Positions 1 through 7,860 of a stretch of 62,732 bases of DNA are shown here, piece by piece; positions within the stretch are counted from its first letter, which is position 1, and each line of letters starts with the position of its first letter. A program made the position numbers and the translations under genes. This stretch comes from Clostridiales bacterium (GTDB lineage Bacteria > Bacillota > Clostridia > Christensenellales > Borkfalkiaceae). Under the pieces are notes generated by a model. That model saw only the letters and a list, made by a program, of their open reading frames with translations. It had not been told where the DNA came from and did not search any database. The stretch covers positions 1 through 62,732 of the forward strand of contig SVHZ01000006.1 in the NCBI GenBank assembly GCA_015055525.1, given 5' to 3'.

Positions 1-63
1 AAGTTCAGGCTCGCGAATACCCACCATATTAAGATTGGGACCGTTCAAAACTAAAAGTTTCAT
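1..63 (-). CDS. aroQ: 3-dehydroquinate dehydratase type II, N-terminal 21 codons (cut by window edge)
   Basis: The reverse strand from the ATG at 63 reads MKLLVLNGPNLNMVGIREPE, the hallmark N-terminus of type II dehydroquinase, which converts 3-dehydroquinate to 3-dehydroshikimate. The rest lies beyond the left edge. Its start lies inside the 3' end of the aroE-aroK gene (35-bp overlap in another frame), which suggests translational coupling. With it, the operon holds every shikimate step from DAHP to chorismate. Confidence 0.85.
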   Translation of the reverse strand, partial: MKLLVLNGPNLNMVGIREPEL

Positions 64-1267
64 ACTTTTTAATTAACTCCTTTATAGCGCAAGTTATATC
101 GCCGTTATTTTCAACGGTTAAACTCGCCGTTTCATAAAATTCCTTTCTTTCATTATACAAGGTTTCAACGCCTTTTTCAAGTGATAAAGGTCTACCGCCC
201 GTTTCAAGCAAAGATAAATCTCTCTTAATATAAACGCTTATAGCGTTTTGAGAAATAAGTTCTCTATTTTTCTCGCTTATGAACGCGCCACCGCCAAGCG
301 AAATAACCGCGTTCAAATTGCAAATAACTTGTTTCAAAATTTTAGTTTCAATCTCTCTAAAATACTCTTCACCACTTTCTTTTATTATCTCGGCGGGAGT
401 TTTTTTAGTTTGAACAAAAATCTCGTTATCAAGGTCGATAAACTCTCTATTTAATGCTTTTGAAAGTTCTTTACCTATCGTTGACTTACCGCAAGACGGC
501 ATACCAACCAAGCAAATATTGAGTTGTTTTTTAGAAATCTCTTCAATCAATTTTTCAGTTACTTCAAACCCGTGCGTTTTATCAAGCCAAATATCTTGAG
601 CGCAAAGCGCTTGCTCAACTAGCATTGGCAAGCCGTTTGAATAAATTAACCCTAAATTTTCCGCTTGTTTTAGAAGAGCGGTTTTTTGCGGATTGTAAAT
701 CAAATCAAAAACGGCAATTAACTTACTAAATTTTGATAAGTCAATAGGCTTACTTTCAAAATCGGGGCTAGTTCCTACGGGGGTTGCGTTGATTATAATT
801 TCAACTTCCGTTTTATCATAGCAATTTTGATAGTTTATCTCGGAATTTCTTCCAACGATTATAATTTCTTTAGCGTTTTCTTTTTCTAAACCGTATTTAA
901 CCGCGTTAGACGCGCCACCCGTGCCAAGCACCATAACCGTTTTTCCGCTTAAATTAACGCCCTTTCTCTTAACGGTGTATAAAAAACCTAAAACGTCGGT
1001 ATTATATCCGTAAGATTTTCCGTCTTTAATTTTTACGGTGTTGACTGCGCCAATCGATTTTACTTCGTTAGAAACTCCGTCAAGATAACTCGTTATCGTT
1101 TTTTTATACGGAATAGTAACGTTATAACCTGCAAATTCACGAGATAGCGCAAAGTCGCCTATCATACACGGAGAAACTTCTCTTAACGAATAGTCAAGCC
1201 CAAGTTTAGTATGAATTTCTTTTGAAAAACTGTGTGAAAGTTTTTCGCCTAGCAAACAATATTTCAT
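29..1267 (-). CDS. aroE-aroK: Fused shikimate dehydrogenase - shikimate kinase
   Basis: This 412-residue protein joins two consecutive shikimate-pathway enzymes. Residues 1-245 are AroE: the N-terminal SHSFSK substrate region, NVTIPYK with the catalytic lysine, NTD, and the nucleotide-binding GTGGASNA. Residues about 250-400 are shikimate kinase: a Walker A GMPSCGKST, FIDLD, a GGG motif and the lid GGRPLS. The cytoplasmic product would reduce 3-dehydroshikimate and phosphorylate the shikimate formed. Its start overlaps the pheA stop by 4 bp and its tail overlaps aroQ. Both halves look intact, so I read a genuine fusion. The order of the two domains is seen in the sequence; channelling between them is only a possibility. 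Confidence 0.93.
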   Translation of the reverse strand: MKYCLLGEKLSHSFSKEIHTKLGLDYSLREVSPCMIGDFALSREFAGYNVTIPYKKTITSYLDGVSNEVKSIGAVNTVKIKDGKSYGYNTDVLGFLYTVKRKGVNLSGKTVMVLGTGGASNAVKYGLEKENAKEIIIVGRNSEINYQNCYDKTEVEIIINATPVGTSPDFESKPIDLSKFSKLIAVFDLIYNPQKTALLKQAENLGLIYSNGLPMLVEQALCAQDIWLDKTHGFEVTEKLIEEISKKQLNICLVGMPSCGKSTIGKELSKALNREFIDLDNEIFVQTKKTPAEIIKESGEEYFREIETKILKQVICNLNAVISLGGGAFISEKNRELISQNAISVYIKRDLSLLETGGRPLSLEKGVETLYNERKEFYETASLTVENNGDITCAIKELIKKYETFSFERSQS

Positions 1268-2403
1268 AAACTTTCTTTATAAGAACCGAGTAAAACGAAC
1301 TTATCCGAGCCGTTATCGAGTTCTGCAATAAGATTTCTTACTTGCGGATCTAAAATATCCCCTTCAAAATCAAAGTAGAACATAAATTCAAAATCGCTAC
1401 CTTCAATGGGGCGAGATTCAATTTTAGTAAGGTTTAAGCCGAACGCGTAAAAACGAGAAATAATCTTGTTAAGAGAACCGGGCGTATGCGCTAAACTTGT
1501 CATAACGCTAATTTTATCAGCGCCTTTATAAATTCGCCTATCTTTGGTTATGCAGATAAAACGAGTGTAATTTTTCTCGCTGTCTTGAACTCTCGGCTCT
1601 AAAATTTTAAGGTTATAACTTTCAGCGCACTCTTTAGAGCATAAAACTGCAATCGATAAATCATCGCCTTCGGCAACGAGCCTTGCTCCAACCGCCGTAT
1701 TTTCAACGGGTTCAGCGTTAACGCCTAACTTTTTAATAAATTCAGAGCATTGTGAAAGGGCTTGTTGATGAGAAATAACTTTCCTTATATCTTTTATCGT
1801 TGCGCCGTTTTTAACTGCTAAACAATGGTCGATTTGTACTCTAACGCTCCTAACGATATGAAATTCGTGCTTTTTCATAAGGTCGTAAACTTCTGAAACT
1901 GATCCTGCGGTAGAGTTTTCAATGGGTAAAACGCCAAACTCACAAAGACCTTTATCAACAGCGTTAAACACCGCGTCAAACGTCTTAAAATAAGTAATAT
2001 CAGATATAGGGAACATCTTTTCAGTAGCCTTTCCACTATACGCGCCGTTAACGCCTTGGCAAGCAACAGTTCCGTCAACGGGAAAATCCTTTAACGGATT
2101 TTCTATAATTTTATCAATCTCGCTTTTTACTTTCGACGTGTTTTCAGTAAACTTGTTTTGATAAGCCTTGCTTGTATGAAATATCGCGTCGTAAAGTTCT
2201 TTAACGTAAAACCTAATTTCTTCAGGGCATTTTTGAGATAAACGGTAAACTATTTCCTTTTCCCTATTGCCGTCTTGCACCGCCTTTTGAATTTGAGCCT
2301 TAACAATACCAACTTGCTTGCTAAGAGCCATTCTCTCTTTATAAAGTTCAATAATTTTGTCGTCAATCAAGTCAATTTGCTCTCTTAAATCTTTTAAGTC
2401 CAT
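1264..2403 (-). CDS. pheA: Bifunctional chorismate mutase / prephenate dehydratase (P-protein)
   Basis: A 379-residue protein with an AroQ-type chorismate mutase helix domain (about 1-90, beginning DLKDLREQIDLIDDKIIELY), a prephenate dehydratase domain (about 105-280, with the ENSTAGSV motif) and a C-terminal ACT domain carrying the ESRP motif (KIESRPIEG) that in this family binds phenylalanine for feedback inhibition. It turns chorismate into phenylpyruvate. A GGGGTGA ribosome binding site precedes the ATG at 2403, six bases after the aroC stop. Because the mutase is fused here, tyrA in the same operon probably uses the prephenate that this domain makes. Confidence 0.95.
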   Translation of the reverse strand: MDLKDLREQIDLIDDKIIELYKERMALSKQVGIVKAQIQKAVQDGNREKEIVYRLSQKCPEEIRFYVKELYDAIFHTSKAYQNKFTENTSKVKSEIDKIIENPLKDFPVDGTVACQGVNGAYSGKATEKMFPISDITYFKTFDAVFNAVDKGLCEFGVLPIENSTAGSVSEVYDLMKKHEFHIVRSVRVQIDHCLAVKNGATIKDIRKVISHQQALSQCSEFIKKLGVNAEPVENTAVGARLVAEGDDLSIAVLCSKECAESYNLKILEPRVQDSEKNYTRFICITKDRRIYKGADKISVMTSLAHTPGSLNKIISRFYAFGLNLTKIESRPIEGSDFEFMFYFDFEGDILDPQVRNLIAELDNGSDKFVLLGSYKESL

Positions 2404-2409
2404 AATAAA

Positions 2410-3465
2410 TCACCCCAATATTTCATCAACGAGCGCGATTGCAACCGCGCTTTCTAAACAGGGAACACCCCTAACCGCTACGCACGCGTCGTGCCTTCCT
2501 TCAATTTTAATTTTAACGTTTTCTTTTGTTATTAAATCAACCGTATCTTGCTCGATTGAGATAGACGGCGTAGGCTTAAAAGCAACTCGCATCGTTAAGT
2601 TAAACCCGTTTGATATTCCGCCGTTTATTCCGCCGTTGTTGTTTGATTTAAGTTTAACTTCGCCGTTTTCATAGTATAAACTATCGTTAACTTTCGAGCC
2701 GTAACTACCACTCATTTCAAAACCCGAACCAAATTCAACACCCTTAACCGCAGGAATAGAGAAAATTAAATTTGAAATCTTACCTTCAAGCCCCTCAAAC
2801 AAATTATCGCCAACGCCCGCGGGAAGATTATAAACTATAACTTCTGAAACCGCTCCAACACTATCTCCGTTAAGCCTTGCGTTTTCAATCTCATTTAGCA
2901 TTTCGCTAGCTTTTGATAGGCTTGGAAAATTATTTCCTAAACTTTCAATCTCGCTAAAAGAAATTTCGCTATCTCTATACGATTTTCCTTGAACTTTGCC
3001 AACCGATTGAAGATAAGCGCCGATAAAAATTCCCTTGCTTTCTAAATACTCCTTGCAAAGACCGCCAAGCACCGAATAAACCGCCGTCAATCGTGCAGAA
3101 AACCTTCCGCCACCCTTAAAATCTAACGCGCCGTCTTTTAAGTGCCAAGCGTAATCGGCGTGAGAAGGTCTTGGCTTGCCGTAAAGACTATTATAATCTT
3201 TACTTTTAACGTTATTGTTTTTTATTATAACGCTAAAATCTCCGTCTATAAGGCAGTTATTAACGTTTTCAAAGATAGGAATATCGTCTTCCTTTCTCGG
3301 CGTTGAAAACGCGCTTGAACTTGCCTTTCTTCTACCCATAAAGGCTAAAAGTTTATCTTCATCGTATAAAAACTTAGGAAATCCTTTAACCGTCATTTTC
3401 ATTTCGGGCGAGTGTGATTCGCCAACAATTTCAACGCTTAAATTTTTACCCTTGAATATTGACAT
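2410..3465 (-). CDS. aroC: Chorismate synthase
   Basis: 351 residues, normal family length. It carries the conserved RPSHADYAWHLK and GGGRFSARLTA segments and the C-terminal RHDACVAVRGVP motif. The enzyme removes phosphate from EPSP to give chorismate and needs reduced FMN. It overlaps the end of aroA by 20 bp and has a strong GGGGGAG ribosome binding site. No oddities seen. Confidence 0.96.
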   Translation of the reverse strand: MSIFKGKNLSVEIVGESHSPEMKMTVKGFPKFLYDEDKLLAFMGRRKASSSAFSTPRKEDDIPIFENVNNCLIDGDFSVIIKNNNVKSKDYNSLYGKPRPSHADYAWHLKDGALDFKGGGRFSARLTAVYSVLGGLCKEYLESKGIFIGAYLQSVGKVQGKSYRDSEISFSEIESLGNNFPSLSKASEMLNEIENARLNGDSVGAVSEVIVYNLPAGVGDNLFEGLEGKISNLIFSIPAVKGVEFGSGFEMSGSYGSKVNDSLYYENGEVKLKSNNNGGINGGISNGFNLTMRVAFKPTPSISIEQDTVDLITKENVKIKIEGRHDACVAVRGVPCLESAVAIALVDEILG

Positions 3466-4696
3466 TTAACTCTCCCCCTAAAACTTTATAATCTCTTACA
3501 AATTCGGGGTAAGACTTGGTGTAAAATTCCGCCCCCGTTATTTTGCTATTACCTTTAGAGTAAGTTGCTAAAACGGTTGAAGACATAACCGTTCTATGAT
3601 CCTTACCCCCGTCGAAATTACCACCCGTAGGCTCTCCGCCGTGAATAATAATTTCGTTATCTTTATACTCGGCAATAATTCCCGAAACGCTAAGCATATC
3701 GATAATCGCCTTAATTCTATCGCTTTCCTTTATCTTTAAGCGTTCAACACCCAAAATTTGAGTATTTCCGCTTGCAAATGCAGAAACGACTGATACTATT
3801 TGGCATAAATCAGGAACGCTATCCATATCAATTTTAATTGCGCTCAACTTTGATTTTTCAACGCAAACCGAATTATTTTCTTCTTTTATTTTAGCGCCGA
3901 AACTCTTTAATATCTCAACGATTTTTCTATCGCCTTGAACGGAATTTAAGTTCAAGCCGTTGACTTTTACTCTACCGCCGATTGCCCCTGCAGACAAGAA
4001 AAACGACGCGCCCGACCAATCGCCTTCAACGGTAAACTCGGTAATTTTAGTATCGTAACCACCCTTGACGATAAAACCTTTATCCGTTCTATAAACGCTT
4101 GCGCCAAACTCGGTTAAAACTGAAAGCGTTATATCAATATACGGCGCGCTAACGGGCGCTCCTAAAATTTCAATCTCGCTCTCCCCGTCAATCGCGGTAA
4201 GCGCTAATAATAAACCCGTTATATATTGGGAACTTATACTTCCGTCGATAATATATTTCCCTTTGGAAAGTTTTCCGCTAACTGAAAAACCGTCTATTAT
4301 AGCGCCGTTTAAGGTCAACGCTTGTTTGAGTTTATCTATCGGGCGAGATAAAAGTTTACCTTTCCCAACAAACTCGCAATTTACCCCTAACGCGCAGGCA
4401 ATCGGCATTAAAAACCTAAGCGAAGAGCCACTCTCCCCACAGTCTATAATCACCTTATCGGTGGGGATTTTGCCCTTTTTAAGGATAACGCTATCGCAGT
4501 TTAGTTCAACGCTTGCCCCCATAGTTTTAAGGGCGTTTAAGGTAACCAAAACGTCGTCAGAACTACCTATATTATTTATTTTTACTCGCCTACCAGATAA
4601 ATACGCGCAAATTAATATTCTATGCGCGAACGACTTTGACGGCGGAGCGGTTATCTCCCCCGAAAGATCGGTAGGCTTAACAGTAAAAATTTCCAT
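3446..4696 (-). CDS. aroA: 5-enolpyruvylshikimate-3-phosphate synthase (EPSP synthase)
   Basis: 416 residues. Seen motifs are PPSKSFAHR near the N-terminus (shikimate-3-phosphate and PEP binding), GESGSSLRFL, and the C-terminal KESDR and DHRTVMS segments. It transfers enolpyruvate from PEP to shikimate-3-phosphate. The start codon overlaps the aroB stop as TAATG, a classic coupling arrangement. The residue after the glycine-rich segment is not the usual LGNAGT form seen in class I enzymes (here CGESGSS), so a class II-like enzyme is plausible. Confidence 0.95.
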   Translation of the reverse strand: MEIFTVKPTDLSGEITAPPSKSFAHRILICAYLSGRRVKINNIGSSDDVLVTLNALKTMGASVELNCDSVILKKGKIPTDKVIIDCGESGSSLRFLMPIACALGVNCEFVGKGKLLSRPIDKLKQALTLNGAIIDGFSVSGKLSKGKYIIDGSISSQYITGLLLALTAIDGESEIEILGAPVSAPYIDITLSVLTEFGASVYRTDKGFIVKGGYDTKITEFTVEGDWSGASFFLSAGAIGGRVKVNGLNLNSVQGDRKIVEILKSFGAKIKEENNSVCVEKSKLSAIKIDMDSVPDLCQIVSVVSAFASGNTQILGVERLKIKESDRIKAIIDMLSVSGIIAEYKDNEIIIHGGEPTGGNFDGGKDHRTVMSSTVLATYSKGNSKITGAEFYTKSYPEFVRDYKVLGGELNVNIQG

Positions 4697-5715
4697 TATA
4701 AATTCTCCAAAATCTCGCTAAATTTGACTTTTCTTATAACCAGCTTGAAAAGACCGCTTGCAAACACGAAATTAACGCTATCGCCACTTGCTTTTTTATC
4801 AGACTTCATCGCAGAAACGATTTCTTCCTTTGAAAACGGAACGGATAAATCTACGCCCGAAGTATTCAAATAGTCGATAATAAATTCCATATCCACGTCG
4901 TTTACGTAACCGAATTTATTTGAAAGTTTTATTGCGTAATTCATACCTTTTAGAACGCACTCACCGTGAGAAACTTTATAATTATAAAGTTTTTCAATAG
5001 CGTGGCCTATGGTATGCCCAAAATTAAGGAGCATTCTCTCCCCACTTTCCTTTTCATCTCTTTCAACTATATCGCGTTTGATTTTTAACGACTTTGCAAT
5101 AATTAAATTAAAATTCTTACTCAAAACGTCGCTAGTTGTAATTCTCGGATCAATAAACGCGTATTTCATAATCTCGCCCATACCGCTTTTCATTTCGCGT
5201 TCGGGGAGCGTTTTAAGCGTTTCAACGTTGATATACACAGCGTCGGGCTGAAAGAAAGTGCCAAGCAAGTTCTTGCCACAATCTAAATCAATTCCCGTTT
5301 TACCGCCTACTGACGAGTCAACCATAGAAAGTAAAGTCGTCGGAACGGCAATATATTTAATTCCGCGCATAAAAGTTGATGCCGAAAACGCTGAAATATC
5401 TCCAACAACCCCACCGCCAAGACCGATAACCGTTGACTTTCTATTTAAGCCGGATTCCGCTAAAAAATTGACTATCTTGATATAGTTTTCAGCGTTCTTA
5501 TTCTCTTCGCCAGCGGGTAAGATATAACTAAAAACTCTTTTACCCACTAAAAGTTCTTTAACTTTATCAAGGTATAAGGGGGCAACGTTGCTATCTGTTA
5601 TAATTGCAACGTTATTATCCGTTATAAGCGGTAAAACTTGCGTTTTGAAACTTTCAAAACCGCTATCTAACGTGATTATATAGTTTTTTGATGCGTTAAC
5701 TTTAATTTGTTCCAT
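4696..5715 (-). CDS. aroB: 3-dehydroquinate synthase
   Basis: 339 residues. It shows the NAD-binding GGGVVGDISAFSASTFMRG segment, PTTLLSMVDSSVGGKTG, and the metal-binding histidine segments GHTIGHAIE and SHGE. It cyclises DAHP to 3-dehydroquinate with NAD and a divalent metal. Its 5' end overlaps tyrA by 14 bp and its 3' end overlaps aroA by one base, so it sits in the middle of the coupled operon. Confidence 0.96.
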   Translation of the reverse strand: MEQIKVNASKNYIITLDSGFESFKTQVLPLITDNNVAIITDSNVAPLYLDKVKELLVGKRVFSYILPAGEENKNAENYIKIVNFLAESGLNRKSTVIGLGGGVVGDISAFSASTFMRGIKYIAVPTTLLSMVDSSVGGKTGIDLDCGKNLLGTFFQPDAVYINVETLKTLPEREMKSGMGEIMKYAFIDPRITTSDVLSKNFNLIIAKSLKIKRDIVERDEKESGERMLLNFGHTIGHAIEKLYNYKVSHGECVLKGMNYAIKLSNKFGYVNDVDMEFIIDYLNTSGVDLSVPFSKEEIVSAMKSDKKASGDSVNFVFASGLFKLVIRKVKFSEILENL

Positions 5716-6553
5716 TTTTCTTACTATCTATTGAAAGTTTCCTTTCGTTTCCTTCTTTGAGCAAACTTTTAAGTTGCTCTTTATCGCCTAAATTCAAGGC
5801 GTCTAAATATTTTGATATATTATCTATAAACTCGCCGAGTTCATTTTTAAGGTTATCCTTATTTTCAATCATAAGTTCCGCCCACATTTCAGGGTTGAGC
5901 CTTGCAACTCTAGTTAAGTCTTTATAACTTCCTGCCGAATAGCCAAAGTGTTCGGTTGCAATATCGTTTTTGATAAACGCGTTTGAAACGATATGGCAAA
6001 GTTGAGAAGTAAACGCTATAGCCCTGTCGTGATATTCAGGGGTTGTTATAACGACTTCTGAAAACCCGAGAGATAAGTAAAACTTTTTCACTTGTTCAAG
6101 CGTGAAAATGTCCGCGTTAACGTTGCAAAGTATCATTGACGCTTTATCAAAAAGCGTTGAAACCGCCCTATCAATGCCCGAAAATTCTCTGCCCGCCATT
6201 GGATGACCACCAACAAACACTAGGTTTGGATATTTTTCAGCAAGCGCTTTCATTTCTTTAACCGTTTGGCGTTTAATACCGCAAAAATCGGTGATAATCG
6301 CCCCGTCTTTCAAATTAGGCAAAAATCTTTCTATCGAAGAAAGGAAGGAACTTGGGTATAACGAAACGATAAGCATATCAATATCTTTGCAAGTTTCTTC
6401 CGTTAAAACGCCGTTGATTGCGCCGACCATATCGGCTTTTAGCATAGTAGTATCTGAAATATCGTAACCGTAAACGGTAAAACCGCCGAGTTTTTTAAGC
6501 GTTTTGCCAAGGCTACCGCCCATAAGACCTAAACCAATAATTCCTATTTTCAT
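5702..6553 (-). CDS. tyrA: Prephenate dehydrogenase
   Basis: 283 residues. An N-terminal Rossmann fold (IGLGLMGGSLGKTLKK) is followed by the substrate motif GGHPMAGREFSG and a helical C-terminal domain. It oxidatively decarboxylates prephenate to 4-hydroxyphenylpyruvate with NAD. There is no C-terminal ACT domain, unlike the longer Bacillus enzymes, so feedback by tyrosine may act on DAHP synthase or through the leader attenuator instead. It overlaps the DAHP synthase gene by 4 bp (ATGA). Confidence 0.94.
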   Translation of the reverse strand: MKIGIIGLGLMGGSLGKTLKKLGGFTVYGYDISDTTMLKADMVGAINGVLTEETCKDIDMLIVSLYPSSFLSSIERFLPNLKDGAIITDFCGIKRQTVKEMKALAEKYPNLVFVGGHPMAGREFSGIDRAVSTLFDKASMILCNVNADIFTLEQVKKFYLSLGFSEVVITTPEYHDRAIAFTSQLCHIVSNAFIKNDIATEHFGYSAGSYKDLTRVARLNPEMWAELMIENKDNLKNELGEFIDNISKYLDALNLGDKEQLKSLLKEGNERKLSIDSKKNGTN

Positions 6554-7566
6554 AAATCTCTATGCTTATTAACGATAGGAAGCATAACGTCAATACTTTT
6601 TACTATATCGTCAAACTGTTCGGGAACGATTGATTGAGCGCCGTCACAAAGAGCGTTTTGCGGGTCGTTGTGAACTTCAATCATAAGCCCGTGAGCGCCT
6701 GCGCCAACACTTGCAAGCGACAATGGCTTAACAAGCCTTGAAAGCCCCGACGCGTGCGACGGATCAACAACAACCGGTAAGTGAGTGAGTTCTTTAAGGA
6801 GCGGAATAGCGGAAAGGTCGAGCGTGTTTCTCGTATACGGCTCGAAAGTTCTAATACCGCGTTCGCAAAGAATAATATCTTTACCGCCTTCACTCATAAT
6901 GTATTCCGCGCTCATAAGCCACTCTTGAATAGTGTTTGCAAGACCACGTTTTAATAAAACGGGTTTTTTAGTTTTGCCAACTTCTTTCAAAAGTTCAAAG
7001 TTTTGCATATCGCGAGCGCCGATTTGAATAATATCAACGTCTTTGAATAAATCGATATGGCTTGCGCTCATAATTTCAGTTACAATAGGCATGCCCGTTT
7101 CGGCTTTAGCCTTCAATAAAAGATCAAGCCCCGCCTCTCTTAAACCTTGGAAGGCGTACGGCGAAGTTCTTGGCTTATACGCGCCACCGCGAAGAATTGT
7201 TGCGCCCGACTTTTTAACCGCCTCTGCAACTTCTATGATTTGCTTTTCAGTTTCAACCGAGCAAGGCCCTGCAATAATTTGGAAGTTATCTCCACCGAAT
7301 TTATGCCCGCAAATATCAACGATAGTGTCTTCAGGGTGAAACTTTCTGTTAGCGCACTTAAACGGCTCTTGAATACGCTTTACGTTTTCAACGATATCAA
7401 GCGAGCGAACAAGGTCAATATCAATTTTTGACGTATCGCCCACTAAGCCTAAAATGGTTGAGTGATGGCCGTTACTAATATCAATGTCAAGCCCTTGACC
7501 TTTGATCCATTTAATTAAGTTGTTAAGTTGTTTCTCATCATGATGTTGTTTAACTACTATAATCAT
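6550..7566 (-). CDS. aroF: 3-deoxy-7-phosphoheptulonate (DAHP) synthase with ferredoxin-like regulatory domain
   Basis: 338 residues, the first enzyme of the operon. Residues 1-70 form the ferredoxin-like domain of type I-beta DAHP synthases, which in Thermotoga-type enzymes mediates feedback inhibition by Tyr and Phe. The barrel follows, with AGPCSVE, GGAYKPRTSPYAFQG, KRG and DPSHASG, which bind PEP, erythrose-4-phosphate and metal. The ATG at 7566 follows GAAGGTG. It lies immediately after an attenuator with a Phe/Tyr leader peptide, so control is probably both transcriptional and allosteric. The symbol is given by function; aroG or aroA(G) is also used. Confidence 0.94.
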   Translation of the reverse strand: MIIVVKQHHDEKQLNNLIKWIKGQGLDIDISNGHHSTILGLVGDTSKIDIDLVRSLDIVENVKRIQEPFKCANRKFHPEDTIVDICGHKFGGDNFQIIAGPCSVETEKQIIEVAEAVKKSGATILRGGAYKPRTSPYAFQGLREAGLDLLLKAKAETGMPIVTEIMSASHIDLFKDVDIIQIGARDMQNFELLKEVGKTKKPVLLKRGLANTIQEWLMSAEYIMSEGGKDIILCERGIRTFEPYTRNTLDLSAIPLLKELTHLPVVVDPSHASGLSRLVKPLSLASVGAGAHGLMIEVHNDPQNALCDGAQSIVPEQFDDIVKSIDVMLPIVNKHRDL

Positions 7567-7577
7567 ATTACACCTTC

Positions 7578-7609
7578 AAAAAAAATAGCCGAACGTTAAC
7601 GCTCGGCTA
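7578..7609 (-). terminator. Intrinsic terminator of the aro attenuator
   Basis: In RNA sense the arms are UAGCCGAGCG and CGUUCGGCUA with a UUAA loop (10 pairs, one G-U), followed by eight U. It lies in the leader of the aro operon, 12 bases before the aroF start. The upstream segment at 7644-7653 can pair with the 5' arm region 7603-7612 over about ten positions, giving a competing antiterminator. Confidence 0.88.
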
Positions 7610-7655
7610 CTTAAAATACAATAAATAAAATTAAAGTACGCAAAAATAACCGATA

Positions 7656-7715
7656 TTAACAATCTGGCTTAAAAAAGTAATATGCGTAATAAAAGGCAAA
7701 ATTAACTTTCTTCAT
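7656..7715 (-). CDS. Phe/Tyr leader peptide of the aro operon attenuator
   Basis: The small frame reads MKKVNFAFYYAYYFFKPDC and stops with TAA. A GGAG ribosome binding site lies five bases before the ATG. Residues 6-15 contain four Phe and four Tyr codons separated only by two Ala. It starts about 25 bases after the expected transcription start and ends before the terminator at 7578-7609. Known peptide-leader attenuators such as E. coli pheA work by ribosome stalling at such codons. Here scarcity of charged tRNA-Phe or tRNA-Tyr would stall the ribosome, free the 7644-7653 segment to pair with the terminator arm, and let transcription reach aroF. The codon content matches the two end products made by pheA and tyrA in this operon; there is no Trp codon. 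Confidence 0.9.
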   Translation of the reverse strand: MKKVNFAFYYAYYFFKPDC

Positions 7716-7745
7716 AAAAACTCCGCGTACCTTTCGTACAAGTTA

Positions 7746-7774
7746 AATATACCCCTTTTAATCAAGTTTGTCAA
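7746..7774 (-). promoter_or_regulatory. Promoter of the aro operon
   Basis: On the minus strand TTGACA (7769-7774) is followed by exactly 17 bases and TATATT (7746-7751). The expected start is near 7739, about 25 bases before the leader peptide. A short GTAC-GAAAG-GTAC hairpin opens the transcript. Confidence 0.85.
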
Positions 7775-7804
7775 GGCATTTTGATAAATTTTTTCAATAT
7801 TTTA

Positions 7805-7833
7805 TTGTATAATTATGCGTGATATGTTACAAT
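7805..7833 (+). promoter_or_regulatory. Promoter of the divergent aminotransferase
   Basis: TTGTAT (7805-7810), 17 bases, TACAAT (7828-7833) on the plus strand. A GAAAGGAG ribosome binding site precedes the ATG at 7861. It is back to back with the aro promoter. Confidence 0.7.
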
Positions 7834-7860
7834 AAATAGGTACTTGAAAGGAGAACTTTT

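Noticed and set aside
7567-7740. T-box riboswitch before the aro operon
   Set aside because: No T-box consensus or specifier stem is visible; a short leader frame and terminator explain the region better.
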